A DNA stretch of 64,000 nt from Caulobacter sp. FWC26. GTDB lineage: Bacteria; Pseudomonadota; Alphaproteobacteria; Caulobacterales; Caulobacteraceae. A program made the translations under genes and the position numbers. The notes under the pieces were generated by a model. That model saw only the letters and a program-made list of their open reading frames with translations. It had not been told where the DNA came from and made no database searches. Shown piece after piece: positions 43,304 through 51,814 of this stretch. The DNA lies in the NCBI RefSeq assembly GCF_002742645.2, contig NZ_CP033875.1, positions 3,450,001-3,514,000 of the forward strand, written 5' to 3'. Position 1 is the stretch's first letter, and every line of letters begins with the position of its first letter.

Positions 43304-44551
43304 ATGCGTCGCCTGCTCACCGTCCTCCTCGCCTCGACCGCCCTGCTGGGGGGCGTCGCCGACGCCCAGAACAAGGCCAAGAAGCCTGACGCGCCGCCGG
43401 CGGTGTCCAAGGCCGACAAGGCGCTGCATGACAAGTTCCTGATCCTCGACACCCACCTCGACACCCCGACCCACTTTGGTCGTCCGGGCTGGAACATCAC
43501 CGACCGCCACGAGGTGGAGCACGACTTCAGCCAGGTCGACCTGCCGCGCATGAACGAGGGCGGCCTGGATGGCGGCTTCTTCGTGATCTACACCGGCCAG
43601 GGCGACCTGACCGCCGCCGGCTACGAGTACGCCCGCAACTACGCCCTGCACCGCGCGATCGAGATCCGCGAGATGCTGGCCGGGAACAAGACCGGCTTCG
43701 AGCTGGGCCTGACCTCGGACGACGCCCGCCGGATCAACAAGGCCGGCAAGAAGTTCGCCTTCGTCAGCATGGAAAACAGCTGGCCGCTAGGCGAGGACCT
43801 CACCCTGCTGACGACCTTCCACAAGGAGGGCCTGCGGATGGCGGGTCCCGTTCACTTCCGCAACAACCAGCTGGCCGACAGCTCGACCGATCCCAAAGGC
43901 AAGATCTGGAACGGCTACTCGCCGCTGGGCCTGCGTTGGCTGGCCGAGGCCAACCGCCTGGGCATCGTGATCGACGTCAGCCACGCCAGCGACGATGTCG
44001 TCGACCAGTCGCTGGCCCTGTCGAAGGCTCCGATCATCGCCTCGCACTCGGGTCCCAAGGCGGTCTACGACCACCCGCGCAACCTCGACGACGCGCGCAT
44101 CAAGAAGATCGCCGACGCCGGCGGCGCGGTGTGCATCAACTCGATCTATCTGACCGACACCACGCCCAGCCCCGAGCGCAAGGCCGCGCTGGAAGCCCTG
44201 GGCCGTGCGCCGGACCCGAAGACCGCCACGCCCGAAATGGTCAAGGCCTATGGCGAAAAGCGCGCCGCCGTCGACAAGGCCTATCCGGCCCCGCGCGGCG
44301 ACTTCGACCTCTACATGAAGAGCATGCTGCACGTGCTGAAGGTGGCCGGCCCCAAGGGCGTCTGTGTCGGCGCCGACTGGGACGGCGGCGGCGGCATGGA
44401 CGGCTTCGAGGACATCACCGACCTGCCCAAGGTCACCGCCCGCCTGAAAGCCGCCGGCTATAGCGACGCCGACATCGAAGGCATCTGGAGCGGGAATGTG
44501 CTGCGCATCGTCGACGCCGCGCAGGCCTATGCGAAGACGGCGGCGAAGTAG
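43304..44551 (+). CDS. Exported M19 (renal-dipeptidase-type) dipeptidase
   Basis: A 415-residue membrane dipeptidase family enzyme. Residues 1-21 are a signal peptide ([20 protein letters not shown]). Zinc-site motifs are DTHLDTP (His and Asp), MENSWP (Glu), DVSHASDD and SHSGPKAV (His), and [10 protein letters not shown]. It would cleave dipeptides, possibly including D-amino-acid dipeptides, in the periplasm. Followed by repeat A4 and the convergent msrQ gene. Confidence 0.93.
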   Translation: MRRLLTVLLASTALLGGVADAQNKAKKPDAPPAVSKADKALHDKFLILDTHLDTPTHFGRPGWNITDRHEVEHDFSQVDLPRMNEGGLDGGFFVIYTGQGDLTAAGYEYARNYALHRAIEIREMLAGNKTGFELGLTSDDARRINKAGKKFAFVSMENSWPLGEDLTLLTTFHKEGLRMAGPVHFRNNQLADSSTDPKGKIWNGYSPLGLRWLAEANRLGIVIDVSHASDDVVDQSLALSKAPIIASHSGPKAVYDHPRNLDDARIKKIADAGGAVCINSIYLTDTTPSPERKAALEALGRAPDPKTATPEMVKAYGEKRAAVDKAYPAPRGDFDLYMKSMLHVLKVAGPKGVCVGADWDGGGGMDGFEDITDLPKVTARLKAAGYSDADIEGIWSGNVLRIVDAAQAYAKTAAK

Positions 44552-44558
44552 GGTTACT

Positions 44559-44666
44559 GGCCCCCTCCGCGCTGACGCGCTCCTCTCCCGGAGGGGGAAC
44601 AAGGGCGCGTGCACCTTCCGCCCCCTCCGGGGGCGGACGACCTGCGCAGCAGGTCAGGTGGGGGCC
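44559..44666. repeat. REPIN-like paired hairpin, family A (copy A4)
   Basis: Arms GGCCCCCTCCGCGCTGACGC and ...CAGGTCAGGTGGGGGCC. It lies between convergent dipeptidase and msrQ, and the last msrQ codons and stop are inside it. Confidence 0.87.
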
Positions 44667-45286
44667 TGCCGCGCTGGCCGTCTCCCCTCCCAGACCCGCC
44701 AAGCCATCAACGCCACGAACACCACGCCGTAGATGATCGGCGGCCGGTGATCCGCCTTGACCAGCAGGTAGTAGTGGATCACCCCCAGCGGGACGATCAG
44801 ATAGATCAGCCTGTGCAGCCGGCTCCACGCCGCCCGGCCCATCCGGACCACCCAGCTGTTGGTCGAGGTCACCGCCAGCGGGATCAGCAGCACAAAGCCC
44901 AGCATCCCCAGCGTGATGAACGGCCGCTTGAGGATGTCCTTCCACAGCTGGCTCCAGTCGAAATAGAGATCGACCCCGACATAGCTGAACAGGTGCAAGA
45001 GCACATAGGCGAAGGCGAACAGCCCCACCGTCCGGCGAAACCGCACCAGCCTCGGCATCTTCAGGATCCGCGCCGCCGGGGTGATGGCCAGGCCCACCAG
45101 CAGGAGCCGCAGGCCCCAGACGCCCAGCTCGCGGATCAGCTTCTCGATCGGATTGGCGCCGAGCTCGCCCGCATAGCCCCGCCAGGCCAGCCAGGCTAGC
45201 GGCGCGAAACAGGCCAGCCAGACGAGACCATAGACGAGGTTGTCCTGGAGCTTGGAGGGGCGTTTTTTGCGGGGGGGATTAGCCAC
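44654..45286 (-). CDS. msrQ: MsrQ haem-binding membrane subunit of the MsrPQ system
   Basis: A 210-residue protein with about six membrane helices and His residues in LLHLFSYVG and the SRLHRLIYLIVPLGVIHYYLL part that bind haem b. It passes electrons from the respiratory chain to MsrP for repair of oxidised Met in periplasmic proteins. The start is a GTG at 45286. The final residues APT and the stop are encoded by repeat A4. It is downstream of msrP on the same strand, with repeat C3 between the two genes. Confidence 0.93.
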   Translation of the reverse strand: MANPPRKKRPSKLQDNLVYGLVWLACFAPLAWLAWRGYAGELGANPIEKLIRELGVWGLRLLLVGLAITPAARILKMPRLVRFRRTVGLFAFAYVLLHLFSYVGVDLYFDWSQLWKDILKRPFITLGMLGFVLLIPLAVTSTNSWVVRMGRAAWSRLHRLIYLIVPLGVIHYYLLVKADHRPPIIYGVVFVALMAWRVWEGRRPARQAPT

Positions 45287-45300
45287 GACGCCTCACCTCC

Positions 45301-45431
45301 CCGATTTCCCCGGCGAATGCCGGGGCCCAGATCGAAACCACGAGCGCCTTTGCCGACGGCCTTGCGATCAGGCGAACCCACCTCAAACGCCCAGAATGAA
45401 TCTGGATCCCGGCATTCGCCGGGAAGGTCGG
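45301..45431. repeat. REPIN-like paired hairpin, family C (copy C3)
   Basis: Arms CCGATTTCCCCGGCGAATGC and ...GCATTCGCCGGGAAGGTCGG with GGCGAATGCCGG stems. It splits the msrP-msrQ operon. Confidence 0.87.
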
Positions 45432-45445
45432 ATTTTTGGTAGGCA

Positions 45446-46366
45446 TCAATAAAACCGCTTCAAATCCATACCCCGGTACAGGTCCGCCACCCACTCGCCA
45501 TAGCCGTTGAATGGCAGGGTCTCGCGGCGGCGGAACTCACCGATGCGACGCTCGGTGGCCTGGGACCAGCGGGGGTGGTCCACGGCCGGATTGACGTTCG
45601 AGTAGAAGCCGTACTCGCGCGGCGCCAGCACGTTCCAGGAGGTGACCGGCTGCTTCTCGACCAAGCTGATGCGGACGATCGACTTGATGCCCTTGAAGCC
45701 ATATTTCCACGGCACGACCAGCCGCAGCGGCGCGCCGTTCTGGTTGGGCAGGACGTCGCCATAGAGCCCCACCGCCATCAGGGTCAGCGGGTGCATGGCC
45801 TCGTCGATCCGCAGGCCTTCGCGATACGGCCAGTCCAGCGTGTTCCAGGCCTGGCCCGGCATTTCGGAGGGTCGCATGACGGTCTCGAACGCCACGAACT
45901 TGGCCTTCGAGGTCGGCTTGACCGAGGCCAGCAGGTCCTTCAGCGGGAAGCCGACCCAGGGAATGACCATCGACCAGCCCTCGACGCAACGCATCCGGTA
46001 GATGCGCTCCTCCAGCTTGTTCTTGCCGATCAGGTCCTCGATGCCGACCGTGCGCGGCGCCTCGCAGGCGCCGTCGATGCGCACGGTCCAGGGGCGCGGC
46101 TTGAACTTGCCCGAGTTTTCGGCCGGATCGCCCTTGTCGACGCCGAACTCATAGAAGTTGTTGTAGGTGGTGATGTCCTCTTTCGAGGTCGGCTTCTCGG
46201 TGGTGGAAAAGCCCCGGCTGTAGCTGAGGCCCGCCTGCGCCTGACTGGCCGACGCGCCGGCCACGCCCAGACCGGCCAGACCAGCCATCAGGGTCCGACG
46301 CTTGAGATAAACGCCGTGATCGGTGACGTCGTTGTCGGTCAGGTCGGCGGCGTGGCGGATCAGCAT
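45446..46366 (-). CDS. msrP: MsrP periplasmic methionine sulfoxide reductase, molybdopterin subunit
   Basis: A 306-residue Tat-exported protein. The Tat signal has [13 protein letters not shown] near residue 22. The oxidoreductase molybdopterin domain contains [14 protein letters not shown] with the Cys that binds molybdenum, [20 protein letters not shown] and the C-terminal [17 protein letters not shown]. It reduces methionine sulfoxide in periplasmic proteins with electrons from MsrQ, encoded just downstream. Confidence 0.95.
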   Translation of the reverse strand: MLIRHAADLTDNDVTDHGVYLKRRTLMAGLAGLGVAGASASQAQAGLSYSRGFSTTEKPTSKEDITTYNNFYEFGVDKGDPAENSGKFKPRPWTVRIDGACEAPRTVGIEDLIGKNKLEERIYRMRCVEGWSMVIPWVGFPLKDLLASVKPTSKAKFVAFETVMRPSEMPGQAWNTLDWPYREGLRIDEAMHPLTLMAVGLYGDVLPNQNGAPLRLVVPWKYGFKGIKSIVRISLVEKQPVTSWNVLAPREYGFYSNVNPAVDHPRWSQATERRIGEFRRRETLPFNGYGEWVADLYRGMDLKRFY

Positions 46367-46437
46367 GGGAACGCTCCGGAGCGGCTTACGTCACTGATAC
46401 GCGGCGGCGCGGCGTTTGGTTACCTCACGGCGCGTGA

Positions 46438-47133
46438 TTATTGTCGCGCCGGTCGCGCGCCCGTCTGGTCGCGCCCCTGGGCGGCGTAGACCTGCCGCAA
46501 GCCCTCGGCCAGGGCCGCACGCTCGGCCGGCGGCAAGGTCGCTGCGAATTCAGCCAGAGCGGCCTCGACATTGCTTCGCGCCTCCTGTTCCAGCGCACGG
46601 GCGTTGGCGAGACGACGCGCCACCTCGGCCGGATCGGCGCCCGGAGCCGACAACGCCTCCAAGGCAGAGCGTCGCTCAAGACGCGCCTGGCGGGTGATCG
46701 GCTGATTTCTCTGATTCACCGCCTTGAGAGTCTGGCGGAGGGCGACACGATTTTGCGGCGAAAGCTGCTCGCCCGCCGTCCAGATGGGAGAACGCGCCGG
46801 CCGGGGGTCCGGTGGGGCGTTGGTCGGGGTAGGCGTCGACACGGGGGCGGGTTTGCTCGCCGCAGGCGCGGCGCGTACCGGCTTATCGTTCGGCCGGTTT
46901 GGCGCAGGCGAGGCGCTCGGCGCGGCAGGCGAGCCCTGACCCGCCGCAGCGGCCGGCGTGGCCGGGACGGCGGCTGGCGGAGCAGCGACTGGCGTGGCTG
47001 GCGGCGGCGCGGGCGTCGCAGCCCGGGGGCTGGTGAGACGCACATAGGTCACCCCGACAACCCCGCCAATCAGGAAGACATTGAGGGTCGCCGATGCGAT
47101 CAGGCCGATCAGCAGCGGGCGTGAAACACTCAT
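46438..47133 (-). CDS. Membrane-anchored periplasmic helical protein (CnrX/CpxP-like)
   Basis: A 231-residue protein. One membrane helix lies near residues 6-28, then a long Ala/Pro-rich linker (residues 35-115), then a C-terminal helical domain (LSPQNRVALRQTLKAVNQRN ... EQEARSNVEAALAEFAATLP) that resembles metal-sensing periplasmic proteins such as CnrX/ZraP in shape. No metal-binding cluster is obvious. The start overlaps the anti-sigma gene (ATGA). It probably senses an envelope signal for the ECF sigma module. Confidence 0.65.
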   Translation of the reverse strand: MSVSRPLLIGLIASATLNVFLIGGVVGVTYVRLTSPRAATPAPPPATPVAAPPAAVPATPAAAAGQGSPAAPSASPAPNRPNDKPVRAAPAASKPAPVSTPTPTNAPPDPRPARSPIWTAGEQLSPQNRVALRQTLKAVNQRNQPITRQARLERRSALEALSAPGADPAEVARRLANARALEQEARSNVEAALAEFAATLPPAERAALAEGLRQVYAAQGRDQTGARPARQ

Positions 47134-47582
47134 AACTCGGATGGCTCCCGAAGGGCGTCCTGCAGGTCCTGATAAACCTCGGCGGCGGTCACAATCTCGT
47201 CGTGCGGGGCTGTCGACGGAAACGCCGGCGCATGGACGTATCCGCCAAGGCTAACGCCCGCCAGGATCCCGGCGAAGGCGGCGGCCGAGAGGCCCAGCGC
47301 CGCCGACAAACCCGCCACCCACCGCCGCGCCGTCGTCGGGGCCTTGGGCGCAGCGGTGATCAGACGGCCGAGCAGCGCGGCGTCGACCGCCTGGGCCGGC
47401 GCCAGGTCCAGGAGACGGTCAACCTGCGACGCCTCGGCCAGAACGGCCGCCAAGCGGGTCGGATCGGACGCCAGCCGCGCGCGCGCGGCCTCGCGCTCGC
47501 CCTCGGGCCAACGCGCGATCTCGCCGCCATAGCTTTCCGCCAGCGCCTCGAAGCGCGCGACGGACATCGCCGATGTCGTCAT
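47130..47582 (-). CDS. Putative membrane anti-sigma factor
   Basis: A 150-residue protein with a cytoplasmic N-terminal helix region (FEALAESYGGEIARWPEGEREAARARLASD, in pieces) and one membrane helix near residues 88-112. It lies 13 bases downstream of the ECF sigma gene and overlaps the periplasmic-protein gene, the usual layout of an anti-sigma factor. No ZAS zinc motif is present. Function is inferred from context. Confidence 0.62.
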   Translation of the reverse strand: MTTSAMSVARFEALAESYGGEIARWPEGEREAARARLASDPTRLAAVLAEASQVDRLLDLAPAQAVDAALLGRLITAAPKAPTTARRWVAGLSAALGLSAAAFAGILAGVSLGGYVHAPAFPSTAPHDEIVTAAEVYQDLQDALREPSEL

Positions 47583-47595
47583 CCTCGAGCCTCCT

Positions 47596-48159
47596 TCATG
47601 CCGCGCCGTCCCGCGCCAGATCCGCCAGCGACGCCTTCAGCGCGCGACGCCCGCGCGAGAGCAGGCTTTCCAGCGCCTCGACGCTGATCTCCATCAACCC
47701 CGCCGCCTCGATATTGCCAAGTCCCTGGTGATGGCAAAGCACGATCGCCTCGCGTTGCCGCGCCGGCAGCGCCGCCAGGGCCGCATCGACCCGGCGCGAA
47801 AGATCGGCATGCAGCAGCCGCGCATCCGGTGCGGGACCCGTGTCCGCCTGTTCGGGCGGGGTGTCGGTCACGATTTCGCGCCGGCGACGGAGACGATCGT
47901 AGCAGAGGTTCAGCGCCACGCGGTGCAGCCAGGTGTCGAAGCGGGCGGCGCCCGGCTTCCAGGCCTTGGCCTGCTTCCAGGCGCGCAGGAAGGTCTCCTG
48001 CGCGACGTCCTCGGCCTCGCCGGAGTCGTTCAGCATCCGGCGGGCCAAGGCGAGAATGCGCGGCAGGCGCCGATCCAGCAGGGTTCGTACGGCGGACGGG
48101 TCGCCCCGTCCCACCCCCGCCAGCAAGGCTTCGTCGGGATCGTTCCCGTCGGAGACCAA
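47596..48159 (-). CDS. ECF RNA polymerase sigma factor
   Basis: A 187-residue sigma-70 family factor. Region 2 has RMLNDSGEAEDVAQETFLRAWKQ and DTWLHRVALNLCYDRLRRRR in pieces; region 4 has LPARQREAIVLCHHQGLGNIEAAGLMEISVEALESLLSRGRRAL. The start appears to be a TTG at 48159, because an in-frame stop lies just upstream. It heads the sigma, anti-sigma and periplasmic-protein set. The target regulon is unknown. Confidence 0.92.
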   Translation of the reverse strand: MVSDGNDPDEALLAGVGRGDPSAVRTLLDRRLPRILALARRMLNDSGEAEDVAQETFLRAWKQAKAWKPGAARFDTWLHRVALNLCYDRLRRRREIVTDTPPEQADTGPAPDARLLHADLSRRVDAALAALPARQREAIVLCHHQGLGNIEAAGLMEISVEALESLLSRGRRALKASLADLARDGAA

Positions 48160-48185
48160 ACCTCAGCTCGCCGCGCACGTCGTCA

Positions 48186-48593
48186 TCAGACACCGACCTT
48201 GGCCCTGCCGTCCTTGGCGCTCAACTCCTCAAGCGTCAGAACGCCGTCATTATTGGCGTCCATCCGCTTGAAGCGCATCGCCATCACGGCGTTGGCCTCG
48301 GTCCGCGATAGCGCGCCGTCCTTGTCGGCGTCGAAGCGCGCAAACATCCGCTGGCCGCGCTTGCCGGCCTTGGCCGCCTTGGCGTCGACCTCGGCGTTCT
48401 GCTTGCGCATGGCGGCGAACTCGTCGGGCGAGATCTTGCCGTCCTTGTTGGTGTCCAGCCGCGCGAACATCTTGTCGCCGTTCTTGGCCTGGAACTGCGC
48501 CAGCGTCATGCCCGTCGGCGCGGACGTCTGGGCCAGAGCCGGCGCGGCGACGGCCAGCACGGCGGCGGCGGCGATCAGGGTGCGTTTCATCAT
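48186..48593 (-). CDS. Exported EF-hand calcium-binding protein
   Basis: A 135-residue periplasmic protein. The signal peptide is MMKRTLIAAAAVLAVAAPALA, from adjacent ATGs at 48593/48590. Three EF-hand loops are visible: DTNKDGKISPDE, DADKDGALSRTE and DANNDGVLTLEE. It lies upstream of the ECF sigma gene on the same strand and may report or buffer envelope calcium. A link to the sigma factor is an inference from proximity. Confidence 0.85.
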   Translation of the reverse strand: MMKRTLIAAAAVLAVAAPALAQTSAPTGMTLAQFQAKNGDKMFARLDTNKDGKISPDEFAAMRKQNAEVDAKAAKAGKRGQRMFARFDADKDGALSRTEANAVMAMRFKRMDANNDGVLTLEELSAKDGRAKVGV

Positions 48594-48684
48594 CAGACGC
48601 AGAGTCTCCAAAGGTTGGACAGCCCGTCCCATGGAGGTGAAACGCGGGGCGGCGGGGATTCCGTCGGGGGGGGTCCATAATTTT

Positions 48685-48813
48685 CCGACCTCCCCGGCGA
48701 ATGCCGGGGCCCAGATTCATCCTGAGAGGTGAGCGTGTTCGCGCCCAACGTCTGTGGTCCGTCCAAAGAGACGAGGGTTCGATCTGGGCCCCGGCATTCG
48801 CCGGGGAGATCGG
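48685..48813. repeat. REPIN-like paired hairpin, family C (copy C4)
   Basis: Arms CCGACCTCCCCGGCGAATGC and ...GCATTCGCCGGGGAGATCGG, almost identical to C1. It lies upstream of the EF-hand gene and 3' of glnE. Confidence 0.88.
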
Positions 48814-48820
48814 TTTGGAG

Positions 48821-51697
48821 CTACCCCCTCACCACCGCCTCATAGGCCGCCCGCGCCTCGGCCTTGGCCTTGGCGAGTTTGGGCCTCAGCGACTTGAACT
48901 GCGCGACGCCGCCGGCCTTGGCCAGCAGGGTCTTGAAGGCCTTGGGCTCGGCCTCGGGGTCGCCGCCGTCCTCCAGAGCGACCTTGATCAGTTGCGAGAG
49001 GTCCTGCTCCAGCCGCCAGGCCGCCTCCAGCCGAGACAGCGCCCCCTCATCGGCCAGGCCGGCCTCGCGCAGGGCCGCCAGCGCCTCGCCGGTGTTCTGG
49101 CGCAGCGGGCCGCCCGCCGCGGCGTGGGCCAGCTGCAGGAACTGCGCGGCGAACTCGATGTCCACGAGACCGCCGGGATCGAGCTTCAGGTCCCAGTCGC
49201 CCTTGCCGGGCCGCTCGCGCTCCATCAGCTGGCGCATCTCGACGACGTCAGCGGCGGTCTTCTTCGGATCGCGCGCCCGGCGCAGCGCCGCCGCGATCGC
49301 GCCCTCCGCCCGCTCACGGAATGCGTCGGTACTGGCCCAGACCACCCGCGCGCGGGTCAGTGCCAGCAGCTCCCAGGTCTCGGCCTCGCGCTCGTAATAG
49401 TCTTCGAAGGCCGCGAAGCTGACCGCCACCGGCCCCTTGGTTCCCGAGGGGCGCAGCTTCAGGTCGACCTCGTACAACGTCCCCTCGCCCGTCGGCGCCG
49501 ACAAGGCCGAGGTCAGGCGCTGGGTGAAGCGGGCGTAGAAGACATCGGCGCTCCACTCCTTGACCGCCGACATCCCCGCGGGATCGTCGGCGGCGTAGAG
49601 GGTCATCAAATCCAGGTCCGACTTGGCGGTCATCTCGCGCGAGCCGGCCTTGCCCAGGGCCACGACGGCCACCTGACCCGGGAACGCGCCGCCGATCCGC
49701 TCGACCTCGGCCAAGGCGGCGGGCGCGAGGCCGCCGATGATCAGGTCGGCCAGCTCGGCGAAGGCCCTGCCGATATCGCGGGCGTCGGCGGTGCCGCTCA
49801 TCACCCGAACCCCGATCCGGAAGCTCTGGTCGCGGAATAGCCGTCGGGCGGCGTCCATCGCGCCCTCGAAATCCTCCGGATCCCAGGGCGCGGCGGTGGG
49901 CGTCTCGATCGGGCCAAAGAAGCTGGGATCCAGCAGGGCGTCCAGCGCCGTCGGCCGCTTGGCCATGGTCGAGGCCAGGCGCGGGGCGAAGGCCATGACC
50001 TCGACGATCAGCTCGAACAGGCGCGGCTGGGCCAGGAACAGCGACTGGATCTGCACCCCTGACGACAGGCGCGAGAAGAAGTCGGAAAAGCGGTTGAACG
50101 CCTGGTCCGGCGCGCCAGTGGCGTTGGCGGCGTCCAACAGGCGCGGGGCCAGGCGCGTGAAGAGTTCGCGGCCCCGCTCGGTGCGGGTGGCGGCGATGTG
50201 GCCGTGGTGCCAGCCCCGGATGGCGGCGGCCACCCGCTCGGGACTGGAAAAGCCCATCCGCTTTAGCGTGGCGAGCGTCTCCGGATCATCCTCGACGCCG
50301 GTGAACACCAGGCTGCCGAAGCGCGACGACAGCGCCTCCTCGCCGGCGAACAGGCGGCCATAGCGCAGGTTCACGCCCTTCAGGATCTTGCCCACGGCGG
50401 CGTCGAAGACGCGGAGGTTTCCCTCGCCCCACAGAGCCGCGACCTTCTTGCGCTCGGCGTCGGACTCCGGGAGCTTGTGGGTCTGGTCGTCGGCGATCAT
50501 CTGGGCGCGGTGCTCGAGCGCCCGCAGGTCCCTGTAGGCCTCCGTCAGCCAGGCGGCGTCCTCGGGCGTGACATGGCCGGCCTCGGAAAGCGCCTTCAGC
50601 GCGTCCAGGGTGCGCGGGCTGCGCAGGTCCGGCTGGCGGCCGCCCAGGATCAGCTGCTGGGTCTGGACGAAGAACTCGATCTCGCGGATGCCGCCGCGCC
50701 CCAGCTTCAGGTCCGCGCCCTTGGCGGTCAGGCGGTCGTCGACCTTGTAGGTATGGATCTGGCGCTTGATCGAGTGGATGTCGGCGATGGCCGCGAAATC
50801 CAGGTTACGCCGCCAGATGAACGGCTGCAGCCCCTCCAGGAACGCCGCGCCCTCGGCCGCATCGCCGGCCGCGATCCGGGCCTTGATGTGGGCCGCCCGC
50901 TCCCAGTTCTGGCCGACGCTCTCATAGTAGTCCATGGCCGCGTCGACCGGCATGGCCGGCGGGGTCGAGGACGGGTCGGGGCGCAGGCGCAGGTCGATGC
51001 GGAAGACATAGCCGTCGCCAGTGCGCTCCTGCAGGATCCGGCCCAGATGGTTTGCGATCCGCACCGCCACCGCCTGCGGCTCGTGCCCTTCGGCCACCGG
51101 CAGCTTCTCGGGCGCGTAGAAGATCGAGAAGTCGATGTCGCTGGAATAGTTCAGCTCGAACGCGCCGTGCTTGCCCATGGCCACGCAGAAGAGGCCCGGC
51201 GCGGGCCCTGGCGCGCCGTCGCCGACGTGCGTGAGGGCGCCGCGATCGACCTCCTGCCGCACGGCCTGTGCCAGGGCCGCGTGCAGCACCGCGTCGGCGA
51301 AGCGGGTCAGAGCGCCCGTCACCTGATCGAGATCCCAGACGCCGCCCAGGTCGCTGATCGCGGTCAGCAGGTGCAGGTCGGCCTTCAGCTCGCGCAAGGC
51401 GCGGCGCGCGGTCTCGAAGTCGGGCTCGGCGGCCACGGCCTCGGCGGCGGCCAAGATCTCGGCCAAGGTCTGGTCGGGATCACCGCCCAGGATCATGGGC
51501 AGACGCTTGCCGTCGCGTCGCGCCAGGCCCGCCAGATAGGGCGCGGCGGCGAAGATCGGCGCCAGGCTGTCCCAGGCCGCGTCGACGCTCGCCATCGCCT
51601 CGCCGGCCCGCTTGGCGATCGCCTCATGCGCGCGTTCGGCGGCCTTGGCGTCCAGAATGGGGCCGCAGGGGGCGAGGCGGTCGGCGAGCTTGGTCAT
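48821..51697 (-). CDS. glnE: Bifunctional glutamine synthetase adenylyltransferase/adenylyl-removing enzyme
   Basis: A 958-residue enzyme with two nucleotidyltransferase domains, the N-terminal one having GKHGAFELNYSSDIDFSIFY and the C-terminal one GKAGSREMTAKSDLDLMTLY. The N half removes AMP from, and the C half adds AMP to, glutamine synthetase, under PII and glutamine control. The ATG at 51697 begins MTKLADRLAPCGPIL; longer in-frame starts run into the divergent M56 gene and are rejected. Divergent promoters lie at 51698-51814. Confidence 0.95.
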   Translation of the reverse strand: MTKLADRLAPCGPILDAKAAERAHEAIAKRAGEAMASVDAAWDSLAPIFAAAPYLAGLARRDGKRLPMILGGDPDQTLAEILAAAEAVAAEPDFETARRALRELKADLHLLTAISDLGGVWDLDQVTGALTRFADAVLHAALAQAVRQEVDRGALTHVGDGAPGPAPGLFCVAMGKHGAFELNYSSDIDFSIFYAPEKLPVAEGHEPQAVAVRIANHLGRILQERTGDGYVFRIDLRLRPDPSSTPPAMPVDAAMDYYESVGQNWERAAHIKARIAAGDAAEGAAFLEGLQPFIWRRNLDFAAIADIHSIKRQIHTYKVDDRLTAKGADLKLGRGGIREIEFFVQTQQLILGGRQPDLRSPRTLDALKALSEAGHVTPEDAAWLTEAYRDLRALEHRAQMIADDQTHKLPESDAERKKVAALWGEGNLRVFDAAVGKILKGVNLRYGRLFAGEEALSSRFGSLVFTGVEDDPETLATLKRMGFSSPERVAAAIRGWHHGHIAATRTERGRELFTRLAPRLLDAANATGAPDQAFNRFSDFFSRLSSGVQIQSLFLAQPRLFELIVEVMAFAPRLASTMAKRPTALDALLDPSFFGPIETPTAAPWDPEDFEGAMDAARRLFRDQSFRIGVRVMSGTADARDIGRAFAELADLIIGGLAPAALAEVERIGGAFPGQVAVVALGKAGSREMTAKSDLDLMTLYAADDPAGMSAVKEWSADVFYARFTQRLTSALSAPTGEGTLYEVDLKLRPSGTKGPVAVSFAAFEDYYEREAETWELLALTRARVVWASTDAFRERAEGAIAAALRRARDPKKTAADVVEMRQLMERERPGKGDWDLKLDPGGLVDIEFAAQFLQLAHAAAGGPLRQNTGEALAALREAGLADEGALSRLEAAWRLEQDLSQLIKVALEDGGDPEAEPKAFKTLLAKAGGVAQFKSLRPKLAKAKAEARAAYEAVVRG

Positions 51698-51765
51698 GCG
51701 GCCACGGTGGCCTGCGTTGCGTTTTCCGACAAGCCGAGCCCAAGACTCGCGCTTGACGTTAGAAA

Positions 51766-51777
51766 TTACAGTTGTAA
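51766..51777. promoter_or_regulatory. BlaI/MecI-type operator TTACAGTTGTAA
   Basis: The pattern TACA-N2-TGTA of BlaI/MecI operators, within a TTACA/TGTAA dyad. It overlaps the spacer and -10 side of a promoter-like TTGACG-16-TAACCA (51753-51780) reading toward the M56 gene, 37 bases before its ATG. Confidence 0.6.
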
Positions 51778-51814
51778 CCATTAGCGACGAGAAACGGTCA
51801 GGACCGCCGCCGAC

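Noticed and set aside
1131..44666. Repeated GC-rich hairpins as a CRISPR array
   Set aside because: Copies are kilobases apart, inverted within each unit and of several families, with no regular spacers or cas genes.
47579..48193. Alternative frame over the ECF sigma gene starting at an ATG at 48193
   Set aside because: Its translation is Arg/Gly-rich and lacks sigma regions, while the overlapping frame has clear regions 2 and 4.
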